NCBI RefSeq assembly: GCF_014904755.1
Contig: NZ_JACZFQ010000029.1
Location: forward strand, 1 to 46,154
From: Neoluteolibacter marinus
GTDB taxonomy: Bacteria > Verrucomicrobiota > Verrucomicrobiia > Verrucomicrobiales > Akkermansiaceae
Direction: 5' to 3'
Length of the DNA stretch: 46,154 nucleotides
The notes under the pieces are model-generated. The model searched no databases, was not told the DNA's origin, and saw only the letters and a program-made list of their open reading frames with translations. Each line of letters opens with the position of its first letter. Within the stretch, counting starts at the first letter, position 1. Made by a program: the position numbers and the translations under genes. Of the stretch, positions 9,294 through 18,666 are shown one piece after another.

Positions 9294-9965
9294 TTAATGT
9301 GACAGGTTCCTGAGACGTCCTAGATGTTCGGCAGGCGAAGCCTCGTCACCGTGATTGGGAAGCACTCCATTCAGGTCGAGCGATTGCGCCCGGATCATGC
9401 TCAGCCGCATCAATTCGGGCGACGAGTTCAGGATGCCGGGTGGAGCGTGGGAAAACCGGCGGTAGCTGGCGAACAAGTCCCCGCAGAACAGCAGGCCAAG
9501 ATCTTCGCAAAGATAGCCGGTATGACCGTCGGTGTGCCCGGGCAGGTGCACCGCCCGCAGTCCTTTCCAGAGATCCAGCCGGTCTCCATCTCCAATCCAA
9601 CGATCCGGGGTGAACGGCTCGAAACCAAGCAAGGGCTTGCCGACTCCTTCCAGCAGGCCGGCAACCCTCGACCATCCCCGGTACTCCGCCCGCCCGGCAT
9701 AATGGGCGGCATCTTGCCGCGGCGCGGCGATCCAAGCTCCCGTCTCTCTCGCAATCGCCGCCACGTTGAGAATGTGGTCGAGATGCCCGTGGGTGAGGAT
9801 GATCCCGCGGATCCGCTCGTTTTGCCAGTGCTGACGGGCAAGCGTTGCTTTCAGTCGCCCAACGCCCCCGATAAAACCGCCATCCAACAGATAGAGTCCG
9901 TCGGCGTCCTTCAAAACGTGGAATCCAACCCACGGAGTGCGGATGCGGAGACAATCGGGAGGCAC
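9294..9965 (-). CDS. MBL-fold metallo-hydrolase (glyoxalase II-like)
   Basis: 223 aa metallo-beta-lactamase-fold hydrolase, probably cytoplasmic and binding two metal ions. The signature HGHLDH is at residues 59-64, followed by PGHTDGHTG (metal His about 144), CGDLF (bridging Asp about 163) and a final PNHGD. These are the standard ligands of the glyoxalase II/RNase Z superfamily. There is no glutathione-binding tail, so a thioester- or lactone-type substrate is possible but unknown. It starts with GTG, 15 bp after the subtilase stop, and seems to be the last gene of the minus-strand polysaccharide operon. Its job there is unclear; it may be a hitch-hiker rather than a polysaccharide gene. 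Confidence 0.82.
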   Translation of the reverse strand: MPPDCLRIRTPWVGFHVLKDADGLYLLDGGFIGGVGRLKATLARQHWQNERIRGIILTHGHLDHILNVAAIARETGAWIAAPRQDAAHYAGRAEYRGWSRVAGLLEGVGKPLLGFEPFTPDRWIGDGDRLDLWKGLRAVHLPGHTDGHTGYLCEDLGLLFCGDLFASYRRFSHAPPGILNSSPELMRLSMIRAQSLDLNGVLPNHGDEASPAEHLGRLRNLSH

Positions 9966-9980
9966 CCCGGGATACTGCCT

Positions 9981-12746
9981 TCACTCGGCCACTTCCTCCA
10001 CCCGCAAATGGAGGAACTTCCTCGAGTCCTCCGGTGCGAGGGTGAGGACAGCGCGCATCTGTTGATGAGAGGCGGTTTCCGCGACGACCCCGGTCACGAC
10101 GCCAATGGTCTGCCAGGCCCCCAACCCGTCCGACCACTCGGCGCTACCCGTGACGCCCTCCGCCGACTTCGAGCGCCACCAGGTCAGGGTGAGGTTCGTG
10201 CCGTCCCGCTCGATCACCGGTTGGACCCCTTCCAGATCAGGGGTGTCGGGCAAGGAACCGAGGTAGTATTCGACTACGTTCGCCAAGCCGTCGTGATCGG
10301 GATCCCCAGTCTGCGAAATGTCCTGCAAGGCCGGGAACCCGGCGATCCACCCGTCATATCCACCGACGGCCACCGAGATGGACACGGGGTCCGAAACCGC
10401 GGAGGCACCTTCGCCATCGGTCGCAACCGCGGTGAGCTGATGCTCTCCGACGTCGCCGACAAAGGAAAACTCGAACGGCGCGCTGGCATCCGTCGCGATC
10501 ACGGCGCCGTCGTCGAGCAACTGCACCGATGCGATGCTTCCCGCCGAGCCGTCGGCATTCAAATCGCTCGCCGCAACGGAGACGGCCACCGTTGCGCCGG
10601 AGGCAAAGACGGATGCCGTCGCCGGAGAGGTGATCTGAACGGTTGGGCCGGGGTTTTCCGGCAGGACCACCGAGCCATGAACGGTCAACGTCGCGCCGGT
10701 GAGAGACCCGACATCCACTGCTTCCTCGTCAATGACCCGGAGCGTCCAGTTTCCCGTGGAGCTTTCCCCCCAGCAGCGGACGCTCGAAAAAGTCCACGCC
10801 TGGTAATCGTCGGCGGAATCGCTTCTCGCCTCCGCCAGGCGGCTGACGGTGCCCGAGGGCGACGTGAGCAATATCTCGAGATCGCCGCGATAGGTGTGGG
10901 TGATATCGACCCGGACTTCCACCTGTTCCACCCGAAGCTCGGTGCCGGTGAACCCGAAGGTCCGTGTGACTCCCGTGGGGTTGTTGTCGGGGATGCTGAC
11001 CGCGCCACCCGACATCGCCACCGACTGACTGGCGGCCGCGCCGAGATTGGTCCAGCCACCGGCCAAAGCAACCGCGGCAGCGGCGTCGACCCGCCCTGCG
11101 CCGAACTTGTGGTTGAAATGGAACCCGGCGGCATTGTCCGACCAATCCCCGTCCCCGGGACTGACCTTGACCGCGCTGCGGATGAGGATTTCCTGCACGT
11201 CGCGCCACCCCAGCGCCGGGTTCTTCTGGAGCATCAGAGCGACGATTCCGGCAACGCTGGGAGTCGCCGACGAAGTTCCGCCGAAGTTGCTGGTGTAGTC
11301 TCCGCCCGCTGCCGAACTCGACCGGTTGTAACCCGACTTCCCCACCAAATCGGTGGTGGTGATGCTCAGCGTTCCTCCATCCGACGGTGCGGCAACGATC
11401 AGGTTGGCCCCCGGCTCGCTGTAGTAGGACTGGCCCGTTTGGCAATCGCTGGCTGCCACGGCAATGGTGTGGATGTCGTTGGCGTAGCCGTCGTAATTGG
11501 AATTGTCGTCGTATTCCCTGCCGTTTCCCCCGGCCCACACGAAAATGGTCCCGAGTCCGCCACGACCCGTTGCCGCCGCATTGGCGATCGACGCTCGAGC
11601 CAAGGGCCCGGGTCCCTCGACCACATGGCTGGTGTCGTCCGGGCCCCAGCTGTTGGATTTGATCTGGATGAGCTGCGGAAGATAGCCCATCGCCTCCGCC
11701 TCCTGGGCGTCGGTCACCGCAAAGGTGCCACTGATCAGGCGCATCCCCACCAAGGTGGCCTCCGGGGCGGTTCCGGTGACCCCGACACCATTGTTGCCGC
11801 GGGCCGCGGCGTTCCCGGCACACGCGGTGCCATGATAGTCCCCGTTGCCCGGACTCGGATCGTTGTCATTGCCGATCCAATCCTTGTCGTTGGCGGTGTC
11901 GACGTTGGCGAGGAGGTCGGGATGGCTGAGCTGGATTCCATCGTCGACAACGCCGATCCTGATCCCGCCCCCCCTGACTCCCCCGCTACCGCCGAACTGC
12001 CAGGCGCCTTCAACGTTCACATCGGAACCACTCACCGCCCCTGTCTGCCCCTGGTACTTGAGGTGCCACTGGTTGCCGACAAGCGGGTCGTTGGGCATTG
12101 CCTTCAAGCTCCTCAACGAGGCCAACTGGAGATTGGCGGCAACGATTCCCGTCCGCTGCCGCAGGGGACCGAGCAAAGTCATTGCCGAAAAGGGGTTTGC
12201 CGCGGCAACGATGGCAAATCCCGGGGCGTAGTCCGGAAGTTCCTTCAGGACGAGCCCTGCGGGCAAAGCGGGCAACTGCCCAGACGGCGGCAACTGCACG
12301 GTAATATCGGGGGTGATAAGCCGCCGTCCCGACCGGGTGTGGGGACCATCCGCTTCGTAGCATACCGGATACACTTCACCCTCCCCGGAAAGCTCCAGAA
12401 GCCTCGCCTGCAAGGTTTCGAGAGTCGCGGCGGGATCGAGACGGAGGGTGACGTCGTTTCCGTCGGCTTCCCGGCGAACCGCCTCATCCAACGAAATCTC
12501 GAAGTTCCGCTTCATGCCCCGGTCATCGCAAACCAAAAGGGCGGGTAGCACGTCCGCGCCCCCGGTGGCGGAAGATGATTCCGTTGCCCGGCCTTGTTGC
12601 TCGTCCACCTTGGCCATCGCATCTCGGAATTCACCGGACGGACGGTCGCGGTGGTGGAAGAAGAACAACACGCCCGCCAGAAGGACCAGAATGACCCATG
12701 GGCCGGATCGCAGGATTTGACGTTGCAACATTGGCGCGGATTTCAA
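9981..12746 (-). CDS. Secreted S8 subtilase with P-domain and Ig-like domain
   Basis: 921 aa exported serine protease. An N-terminal hydrophobic helix (about residues 17-31, WVILVLLAGVLFFF) is followed by a propeptide-like region to about 215. The catalytic domain carries Asp268 (GVVDDG), His305 (DYHGTACAG), oxyanion Asn408 (WAGGNG) and Ser492 (GGTSSATPSVAG), so the triad is complete. Next come a proprotein-convertase P-domain (about 560-700, ending with the VIDEEAVDVGSLTGATLTVHG pattern), an Ig-like domain starting near PTVQITSPATASVF, and a tail with DPDHDGLANVVEYYLG that recurs in verrucomicrobial secreted proteins. The gene is in line with the flippase (83 bp gap). Location inside a polysaccharide operon hints at processing of an outer-surface or polysaccharide-associated protein, but that is inference. 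Confidence 0.88.
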   Translation of the reverse strand: MKSAPMLQRQILRSGPWVILVLLAGVLFFFHHRDRPSGEFRDAMAKVDEQQGRATESSSATGGADVLPALLVCDDRGMKRNFEISLDEAVRREADGNDVTLRLDPAATLETLQARLLELSGEGEVYPVCYEADGPHTRSGRRLITPDITVQLPPSGQLPALPAGLVLKELPDYAPGFAIVAAANPFSAMTLLGPLRQRTGIVAANLQLASLRSLKAMPNDPLVGNQWHLKYQGQTGAVSGSDVNVEGAWQFGGSGGVRGGGIRIGVVDDGIQLSHPDLLANVDTANDKDWIGNDNDPSPGNGDYHGTACAGNAAARGNNGVGVTGTAPEATLVGMRLISGTFAVTDAQEAEAMGYLPQLIQIKSNSWGPDDTSHVVEGPGPLARASIANAAATGRGGLGTIFVWAGGNGREYDDNSNYDGYANDIHTIAVAASDCQTGQSYYSEPGANLIVAAPSDGGTLSITTTDLVGKSGYNRSSSAAGGDYTSNFGGTSSATPSVAGIVALMLQKNPALGWRDVQEILIRSAVKVSPGDGDWSDNAAGFHFNHKFGAGRVDAAAAVALAGGWTNLGAAASQSVAMSGGAVSIPDNNPTGVTRTFGFTGTELRVEQVEVRVDITHTYRGDLEILLTSPSGTVSRLAEARSDSADDYQAWTFSSVRCWGESSTGNWTLRVIDEEAVDVGSLTGATLTVHGSVVLPENPGPTVQITSPATASVFASGATVAVSVAASDLNADGSAGSIASVQLLDDGAVIATDASAPFEFSFVGDVGEHQLTAVATDGEGASAVSDPVSISVAVGGYDGWIAGFPALQDISQTGDPDHDGLANVVEYYLGSLPDTPDLEGVQPVIERDGTNLTLTWWRSKSAEGVTGSAEWSDGLGAWQTIGVVTGVVAETASHQQMRAVLTLAPEDSRKFLHLRVEEVAE

Positions 12747-12829
12747 CCCGGGAAGCTAGTCCAACCCGGGAAAACGTCGAGTCCCGGATTCAGCCAGCCG
12801 AGGCAAATCCAGACCCGGGCACTCTGCGC

Positions 12830-14182
12830 TCAAGTCGACACCTTGAAGCCATGTGCAACCTGGCGGGGCAAGATTACCCCGGTGATCGACAGGATGACGG
12901 CACCCATGGCGGCCAGCATCGCGCCGACGCCACCGGTGTTCAGGGCCACGATCGCGACCATCGCCACGAGGGCCGACTCGGCGAACTGGACCCGGGCCAA
13001 TTTTCCCACCTGGCCCGTGCCGAACATCAGCACGTGGTTCACGTGCCGCCAGACATGCGCCGCAAAGTAGAACCCGTAGCATGCAAACGTCACCCGCGGC
13101 GTCTGCGCGAAATCGCCACCCAGCCACCAGCCGAAGACCCAGGGGCCGAGCAGCACCAGGCCCCCAATTGCTACCAGAGAGACCGCGCCGCCGAACGCAT
13201 ACAGTTTGCGAGCCGCCCGCCGCGCCCAAGGGAGGTCGCCGCGCGCCAGGGCCTCGGCCACCGCCGGCCAGGTCGGGGTGCTGACCATCATCACAAATCC
13301 AAGCTGCAGGACCGTGATCGAGACCAGAACCCCATAGAGGGCGGTTGCCGAGGGGCCACCGCTACGGCCGACCATCCAGCCGCAGAGGTTGTATTCCACC
13401 ACCCCGGTTACCAGCGTGCAGCTGGAGAAGGCGATTCCGTCGGAAACGAGAAACCTGGCGACCTCCGGGCGGAACCTCGTCCACGATGGCCGGGTCTCGG
13501 GATGTTCGCGCCAAAGTGAGATCGTGTTGCCGAGCTTCGCGAGGACCAGCGATCCGTGCACGGCCAGCACCAGGAACCAGACCTCGGGGATGAACCAAAC
13601 ACCGATCCCCACGGCGCCCGCGGCGACGAGATTCCCGCCGGCTCCCCAGAGGTTGTTCCTCGAAGTCTCGAGCAAGCCTTCCCTCATCCGGTCGGTGAGG
13701 TTCAGGACGAAGAGCAGGAGGAAGAGCGCAAGCCCTGTCCACAACGCCGGCCTCATGATGGCTTCCTTGCCCGCGTAGTCGGCTCCAAAAATCATCGGCA
13801 GCGGCACGCGGGCGAGAACCAGGGAGAGCAACAAACCGGCGACCAGGGCCATTCCGGCGACCAGGAAGAACGCACTGGAAGACAAGCGGCGCGCCTCTTC
13901 GCCCTGACCTTTCGCCCTGGCCGACGACAAGCCGTGGACGAGAGCCGGACCGATCCCGACCTCCAGCAACGCGACCGTCGCGAGCGTGAAGTTCACCGTG
14001 GCATAGAGCCCGAACTCCTCCCGCCCGAGAACCCGCATCGCGACCGGGATCGAATACAGCTGGAGCAACGCCGTGCCTGCCTTCGAGACAAGTGACGTCA
14101 CCACCGCGAGCTTGATCGAGCGATCACGGCGCGCTGAATGGCTCTCCTCCGCGGCTTCGGGCATGGCTGTCGCACCGGTCAT
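12830..14182 (-). CDS. Wzx-like polysaccharide flippase (MOP superfamily)
   Basis: About 450 aa with some twelve predicted transmembrane segments, an inner-membrane flippase expected to move undecaprenyl-linked repeat units to the periplasm. The N-terminus is typical for the PST/Wzx family: SKAGTALLQLYSIPVAMRVLGREEFGLYATVNFTLATVALLEVGIGPALVHGLS, where 'R.LG..EFG.Y' and 'D/E.G.G..L' are family hallmarks. The frame opens at a GTG (14191). ATG codons at 14182 and 14164 are alternatives; 14182 is chosen because it is the first ATG. It lies 25 bp downstream of the sugar transferase stop in the same direction. It has Wza, Wzc and WbaP/WcaJ-type partners just upstream, which supports the flippase role. 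Confidence 0.85.
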   Translation of the reverse strand: MTGATAMPEAAEESHSARRDRSIKLAVVTSLVSKAGTALLQLYSIPVAMRVLGREEFGLYATVNFTLATVALLEVGIGPALVHGLSSARAKGQGEEARRLSSSAFFLVAGMALVAGLLLSLVLARVPLPMIFGADYAGKEAIMRPALWTGLALFLLLFVLNLTDRMREGLLETSRNNLWGAGGNLVAAGAVGIGVWFIPEVWFLVLAVHGSLVLAKLGNTISLWREHPETRPSWTRFRPEVARFLVSDGIAFSSCTLVTGVVEYNLCGWMVGRSGGPSATALYGVLVSITVLQLGFVMMVSTPTWPAVAEALARGDLPWARRAARKLYAFGGAVSLVAIGGLVLLGPWVFGWWLGGDFAQTPRVTFACYGFYFAAHVWRHVNHVLMFGTGQVGKLARVQFAESALVAMVAIVALNTGGVGAMLAAMGAVILSITGVILPRQVAHGFKVST

Positions 14183-14207
14183 AGCCGTCACGTTGCAAAC
14201 GCCAACT

Positions 14208-15722
14208 CTAACAAGCCCCCTTGCGGCTGAAGAAGGTCATCACCATGATCTGGACATCGAGGAAGAAGTTCCAGTTCTCGATGTAATCGAGGTCGAACTT
14301 GATCCGTTCGCGCAAGCAGGTGTCGCCACGCAATCCGTTCACCTGGGCCCACCCGGTGACACCGGGCTTGATGTTGTGACGGACATTGTAGTGAGGGATG
14401 TCTTCCTTGAAGTTCTCGATCAGCTCGGGACGCTCCGGACGCGGGCCCACCAGGCTCATTTCACCGCGGAGCACGTTCAGGAACTGCGGCAGCTCGTCGA
14501 TGTTCCACTCGCGCATGAAAGAGCCCACCTTGAGACGGCGCGGGTCGTCCCGGACCGTCCATCCCGGGAGGCCGTTGGCCTCGGCATCCAGTTTCATCGA
14601 GCGGATCTTGTAGATATCAAAGGGCCGGCCGTTCAGGCCGATCCGGCGCTGACGATAGAAAACCGGCCCGCGCGACTCCATCCGCACCAGGATGCAGAAG
14701 ACTGTGATCAAGGGCGCGAACAGCACCAGGCCAACGATCGCCCCGAAGATGTCGAACGCGCGCTTGATCGCGTTGTTGAACGCGTAGTGGAGCGGCAATT
14801 TCCCGATGCCGAGCACCGGCATGCCGTGGAAGTTTTCCAGCTGGAGGCCGGACACGAGGATCTGGAAGCAGCTCGGCACCAGCTTGAAATCGACGAACTC
14901 CTTCCCGCAGGTCTCCGCGAGGATCAGCATCTCGTGCCGCTCCATGCAGCCGTCGACCGCCATGATGAGATCGGCGCCGGAGTTGCGGACGATATCGCGG
15001 AACGAATCGTAGCCGCCGAGGACCGGGACATGCTCCGGCGGCGTGGAATCGAGATCGCCGGAAGGAGGAACGATCACGCCGTGGACATTGATCTGATGGG
15101 CACGGCCATCCGAGAAGCGCTCGATCGAACGGCTGCATTCCTCGTTCCACCCGACGAAGACCGCCTTCTGCCGGAGGGCATTGGCGAAGGATTCACGGCG
15201 CAAGACGCAGTACAGGAACCAGCGCCAGCCGCAGAGCATTGCAATCGATACAAGGCCCGCGAGCACACAATAGACCCGGCTGATGGCGGGATCGAGTTTG
15301 AGAACCAGGGTAATCCCGAGGAAAGCCACCAGCCAGATCGCGCAGGTCTTGATGATCACCGTGACCGTCCGGCGGATGGCCAGGTAATTCCGGGGGTCGT
15401 GGACGCGGAAGTTCGCGAGCAGGGCGAGCATCAACACGCCACCGAAAACCACGTGCCCGACATAGGCCCGCAGGTCGATTTCGGGATCATCGACCCCGAT
15501 GACCTTGAGGTGGGATTCGAAGCGCAACAAATACGCCACCATCATTGCCATGAAGACGACGGCAGCATCTCCCAGAAAGCTGACGGCAATCAACTTCTGG
15601 TGGGCCACCCACGGCCGGTGGCGGTGGCGGAGCGCGTAGGTTCGGGGGAAATCAGCGGGGCTTTCCGAGGAGTCGTCCGGAGCGGGCTTCTCCACGGCAG
15701 GTGCAGGGGGTGCACTGTTCAT
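14208..15722 (-). CDS. Initiating polyprenyl glycosylphosphotransferase (WbaP/WcaJ-like)
   Basis: 504 aa inner-membrane enzyme expected to transfer a sugar-1-phosphate to undecaprenyl phosphate, the first step of repeat-unit synthesis. Four N-terminal hydrophobic segments (around DAAVVFMAMMVAYLLRF, VVFGGVLMLALLANF, IWLVAFLGITLVL, YCVLAGLVSIAMLCGW) are followed by a CoA-binding-like middle domain. The catalytic bacterial sugar transferase domain begins at KRAFDIFGAIVGLVLFAPL and contains FYRQRRIGLNGRPFDIYKIRSM, then DELPQFLNVLRGEMSLVGPRPE and the C-terminal VRHNIKPGVTGWAQVNG. The motif set is complete. The start ATG at 15722 follows a strikingly C-rich leader (15723-15760). It comes 108 bp after the Wzc-like gene. 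Confidence 0.92.
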   Translation of the reverse strand: MNSAPPAPAVEKPAPDDSSESPADFPRTYALRHRHRPWVAHQKLIAVSFLGDAAVVFMAMMVAYLLRFESHLKVIGVDDPEIDLRAYVGHVVFGGVLMLALLANFRVHDPRNYLAIRRTVTVIIKTCAIWLVAFLGITLVLKLDPAISRVYCVLAGLVSIAMLCGWRWFLYCVLRRESFANALRQKAVFVGWNEECSRSIERFSDGRAHQINVHGVIVPPSGDLDSTPPEHVPVLGGYDSFRDIVRNSGADLIMAVDGCMERHEMLILAETCGKEFVDFKLVPSCFQILVSGLQLENFHGMPVLGIGKLPLHYAFNNAIKRAFDIFGAIVGLVLFAPLITVFCILVRMESRGPVFYRQRRIGLNGRPFDIYKIRSMKLDAEANGLPGWTVRDDPRRLKVGSFMREWNIDELPQFLNVLRGEMSLVGPRPERPELIENFKEDIPHYNVRHNIKPGVTGWAQVNGLRGDTCLRERIKFDLDYIENWNFFLDVQIMVMTFFSRKGAC

Positions 15723-15830
15723 GGGTCGGGGGGATTTGGGGGTGGGGGGAGATGGGAACCCGAGGTTCCGCCACGATCCGGGGGGACGGATCGTGCTCGG
15801 AGCCTAAGGCGGTTTTCATGAAGCTGTCCA

Positions 15831-18050
15831 TCACGGTATCGCGTGGGTCGGCCGGTCCGGGGGAGAAACCCTGGGGCTTTCCCCGTGATTCGCAGTTTGG
15901 CTTGCCTGGGAGAGGGACGGACGGCTGAAGGGAACCACGGGCTCCGGGGATTGCCGGGCCGACGAGCGGGCCGGCAGGTCGTTCCAGACAAAGCCCATCA
16001 GATTGCCACCGGCGGAGCGGATCAGGTCGGCGGCCTTGCGGAGACTCTTGCGCTCTGAGGCGCCCTGCCGCACCACCATGCAGGTCCTGTCGGCGTAGCG
16101 GGCCAAGGCCAGCGTATCGCTGACCGCCATCACGGGAGGGCTGTCGATCACCACCGCGTCGAACCAGCGGTAGGCATCCTCCAACAAAGCAGGGAATCTT
16201 GTTCCTGAAAGCAATTCGGAAGCGTCGCTGCGAATGGGTCCGGACGAGAGCAGGTAAAGATTCGGCAGTGCCGTCGGAAAACAGGCCTTGGACGGGTCCG
16301 ATTCACCGGCCAGGCAATCGCCCAGTCCGCCGAACTCGTGGCTGACATGATGACGGCTGAGCCCCGGACGGCGCATGTCAGCGTCCAGAAGCAAGGTGCG
16401 CTGCCCTTTGAGAGCCAGCGACACGGCGTGGTTCAGGGCGCACATCGACCGGCCCTCTCCCGGCATCGCGCTGGCAAAGAGAACGGTCTGAGAACCCGGG
16501 CGGGACGCCGGGGGCAGGAGAACCGCGCGCAGCCGGCGGAAGGCCTCGGCAACCTGGGAGCCGGGGTTCGACAAGAGCACCATGTCCCCTTCACCGCCGG
16601 GTTCCATCTGCGGCAAGGTCGCCAGCAAGGGAACCCCCGTCGCACGCGCCGCCGCCGCGGAATCCCTGATCCGGCTGTCGCCGAGTTCCAGTCCCACCAG
16701 CAGCAACATTCCGCCCATCATGCCGGCAAAGGCAGCCACCGGGAGCAGCACCTTCTTTGACGGCTTCGACGCCTTCTCCGGAACGAACGGCGGTTCCGCC
16801 CAGCTCAGGGAAGAGGCTGCCACCGCACTCGCGAGGATGGTTTCGCGGAGCCGCTTGTCGACCGAGGCATGGAGCTCCTGGGCGGCATCGGACTCCTGCT
16901 TCAGGACATCGAACTGGGCACGCACGCCCTCGACGCCGATGGCAACATCGCGGGCCCGCGTCACCTCGCCCACCAACTTGGTCTCGTTCTCCCTCGCGAC
17001 ATGATACTTTTTCTCAAGTGCCTGGCCGGCGGAACTCACCGCCTCCGCCAGGTTGGCCTTGAGGACGCCGATCTCCGAGGCCTTCTCCTTGTACTTCGGG
17101 TGTTTGTGGAGGTAGCGCTCCTTGATCGCGGCAAACTCAAGCTCCGCGGCCTGCAGGGACCGAAGCTGCGATTGCACCTCGTCCGCCCGGTTTCCCGTGG
17201 CGATACCCGCCAGCGAGTCGGGATCTTCGGGGTCGAACTTCTTGAAGGCCTCATACTCCGCCTCAAGGCGCAGCCGCTCGGACTTTGCCTGGGTAAGCTG
17301 GGTGTTCAAGGCGCCCAGCTGGTCGCCCACGGAACCTGCCCCGTCGCCTCCGCCCAGTCCCGGAACCGGGTGCTCCTCGCGGAACTTTTGCAAGCGGGCC
17401 GCAGCCTCGAGCTTTTCGGCCCTCAATTTCCCCTCCTCGGCGGCAAGACCGCCGCTCGCCTGCCGCGCCAGCTCCTCGCGGCGATCTTTCATCCAGAGGT
17501 CATACTCCGTCACCAGGGATTCGACCAATCGCTTGGCGCGCTCCGGCACGGTGTCCTCAACGGTGAGCATCACCACGCGGGTGCCGCGGTCGAGTTCGAC
17601 GCGGGTTCGCTTGCCCAACAGCTCGACCACCCCCTGCTCGCTCGCACCGGGCGGAGCGAAGTCCGAGGCCTCGAGCAACTGGTTCGCCTTGGCCACCCGT
17701 AGCAGCAGCGCCGTCGAGCGCATGTTGCGTTCGATCGTCCGCAGCTGCTCGAGATCCTTGGAATCCTCGGGGCCGAGGCCGTCGATGTTCAGAAGGTTCG
17801 GCGTATGGCTGCGGACTTCCACCGAGCCGGTCGATTCGTAGAACTTCGGCGCCTTCTTCAGGTAAAACCACATCGCGGAAACCGCGAGCACCATGCCGAG
17901 CACGATCAGCCAGCCGCGGCGCAACAGGATGCCGAACAGTCTACCGAGTTCCACCTTTGGCAGGTACAGCGTCGGCTGCGCCGGCGCCAGATCCGCCGAC
18001 AAGGTCTGGGGATGCGGAAGGTGAAATTCCGGTTTTCGGGGGGAAGACAT
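15831..18050 (-). CDS. Wzc-like chain-length protein with BY-kinase domain, altered P-loop
   Basis: 739 aa inner-membrane protein of the polysaccharide co-polymerase 2a family: an N-terminal Wzz-type domain with a first transmembrane segment (RGWLIVLGMVLAVSAMWFYL), a long Ala/Glu/Lys-rich coiled-coil periplasmic region, a second transmembrane segment (VLLPVAAFAGMMGGMLLLVGLEL), and a cytoplasmic BY-kinase domain. That domain has Walker A' (LLLDADMRRPGLS) and Walker B (FDAVVIDSPPVM). Its Walker A reads SAMPGEGRSM, with Arg534 where the family has the invariant Lys. The C-terminal tail (after WNDLPARSS) has no tyrosines, whereas active kinases carry a Tyr cluster. So it may control chain length without autokinase activity. 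Upstream is the Wza-like gene (11 bp gap). Confidence 0.9.
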   Translation of the reverse strand: MSSPRKPEFHLPHPQTLSADLAPAQPTLYLPKVELGRLFGILLRRGWLIVLGMVLAVSAMWFYLKKAPKFYESTGSVEVRSHTPNLLNIDGLGPEDSKDLEQLRTIERNMRSTALLLRVAKANQLLEASDFAPPGASEQGVVELLGKRTRVELDRGTRVVMLTVEDTVPERAKRLVESLVTEYDLWMKDRREELARQASGGLAAEEGKLRAEKLEAAARLQKFREEHPVPGLGGGDGAGSVGDQLGALNTQLTQAKSERLRLEAEYEAFKKFDPEDPDSLAGIATGNRADEVQSQLRSLQAAELEFAAIKERYLHKHPKYKEKASEIGVLKANLAEAVSSAGQALEKKYHVARENETKLVGEVTRARDVAIGVEGVRAQFDVLKQESDAAQELHASVDKRLRETILASAVAASSLSWAEPPFVPEKASKPSKKVLLPVAAFAGMMGGMLLLVGLELGDSRIRDSAAAARATGVPLLATLPQMEPGGEGDMVLLSNPGSQVAEAFRRLRAVLLPPASRPGSQTVLFASAMPGEGRSMCALNHAVSLALKGQRTLLLDADMRRPGLSRHHVSHEFGGLGDCLAGESDPSKACFPTALPNLYLLSSGPIRSDASELLSGTRFPALLEDAYRWFDAVVIDSPPVMAVSDTLALARYADRTCMVVRQGASERKSLRKAADLIRSAGGNLMGFVWNDLPARSSARQSPEPVVPFSRPSLSQASQTANHGESPRVSPPDRPTHAIP

Positions 18051-18061
18051 GGGGGTGGGGG

Positions 18062-18646
18062 TTAGAACAGGCTTTCGGGAATGGAAATGACGTCTCCCTC
18101 GCGCAGTGTCGTATCACTGGCTTTCCCGCGGGTGATGTCCTTCAGGTTCAGTTGGTAGACCTGCGCTTGTCCGCGCACGGTCCGCTTCAGGGTGATCTTC
18201 TTGGTGTTGGCGATCCGGGTCGCTCCACCGGCCATGCCGATGGCCTCGACGACGGTCAGCTTGCGGTCCGCCGGCAACTCGAAGACCCCGGGGCTCTGCA
18301 CCTGACCGAGGACGGTGACGGTGCGCCGAACCCGGCCTTCGATCGAAACGCTGACCTCGGGATTCACCAGGTAACCATCCTTGAGTTTCTGCGTGATGAC
18401 GCGGGCCGCGCCGTCGGTGCTGAGACCGGCCAACCGGACCGCTCCGATCAGCGGCATGGTGATGGTGCCATTGGGCGACAGCTGTCCGGTGGTGGTCAGG
18501 TCGTCTTCCCGGAACACCCGGATTTCGACGGTATCGTGGCTGCCGATGATCCCTGACGCACGCCGGGTTTCCGTGGTCTGTGCCGGCAGGAAGGTTGCCA
18601 CGAGCCCGAGCAGGGCACAAACGATGAGGAGCAGTCTGACATTCAT
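18062..18646 (-). CDS. Polysaccharide export protein (Wza-like, SLBB)
   Basis: 194 aa, exported by a signal peptide (MNVRLLLIVCALLGLVATFLPA). It contains a polysaccharide biosynthesis/export domain starting IIGSHDTVEIRVFREDDLT with TGQLSPNGTITMPLIGAVRLAGLS, then a soluble ligand-binding beta-grasp (SLBB) domain beginning VTVLGQVQSPGVFELP and containing VVEAIGMAGGAT. No lipobox Cys is obvious and it is shorter than E. coli Wza (about 380 aa), having one SLBB and no C-terminal amphipathic pore helix. An outer-membrane partner, perhaps the adjacent beta-barrel protein, may therefore be needed. It is transcribed just ahead of the Wzc-like gene, as in EPS operons. Confidence 0.88.
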   Translation of the reverse strand: MNVRLLLIVCALLGLVATFLPAQTTETRRASGIIGSHDTVEIRVFREDDLTTTGQLSPNGTITMPLIGAVRLAGLSTDGAARVITQKLKDGYLVNPEVSVSIEGRVRRTVTVLGQVQSPGVFELPADRKLTVVEAIGMAGGATRIANTKKITLKRTVRGQAQVYQLNLKDITRGKASDTTLREGDVISIPESLF

Positions 18647-18666
18647 GGTCGGGTGGAGTTTTCGGA

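Noticed and set aside
9324-12548. Long plus-strand open frame of 1074 codons
   Set aside because: It is the antisense shadow of the MBL and subtilase genes in high-GC DNA; its protein has no family features, while the minus strand has catalytic motifs.
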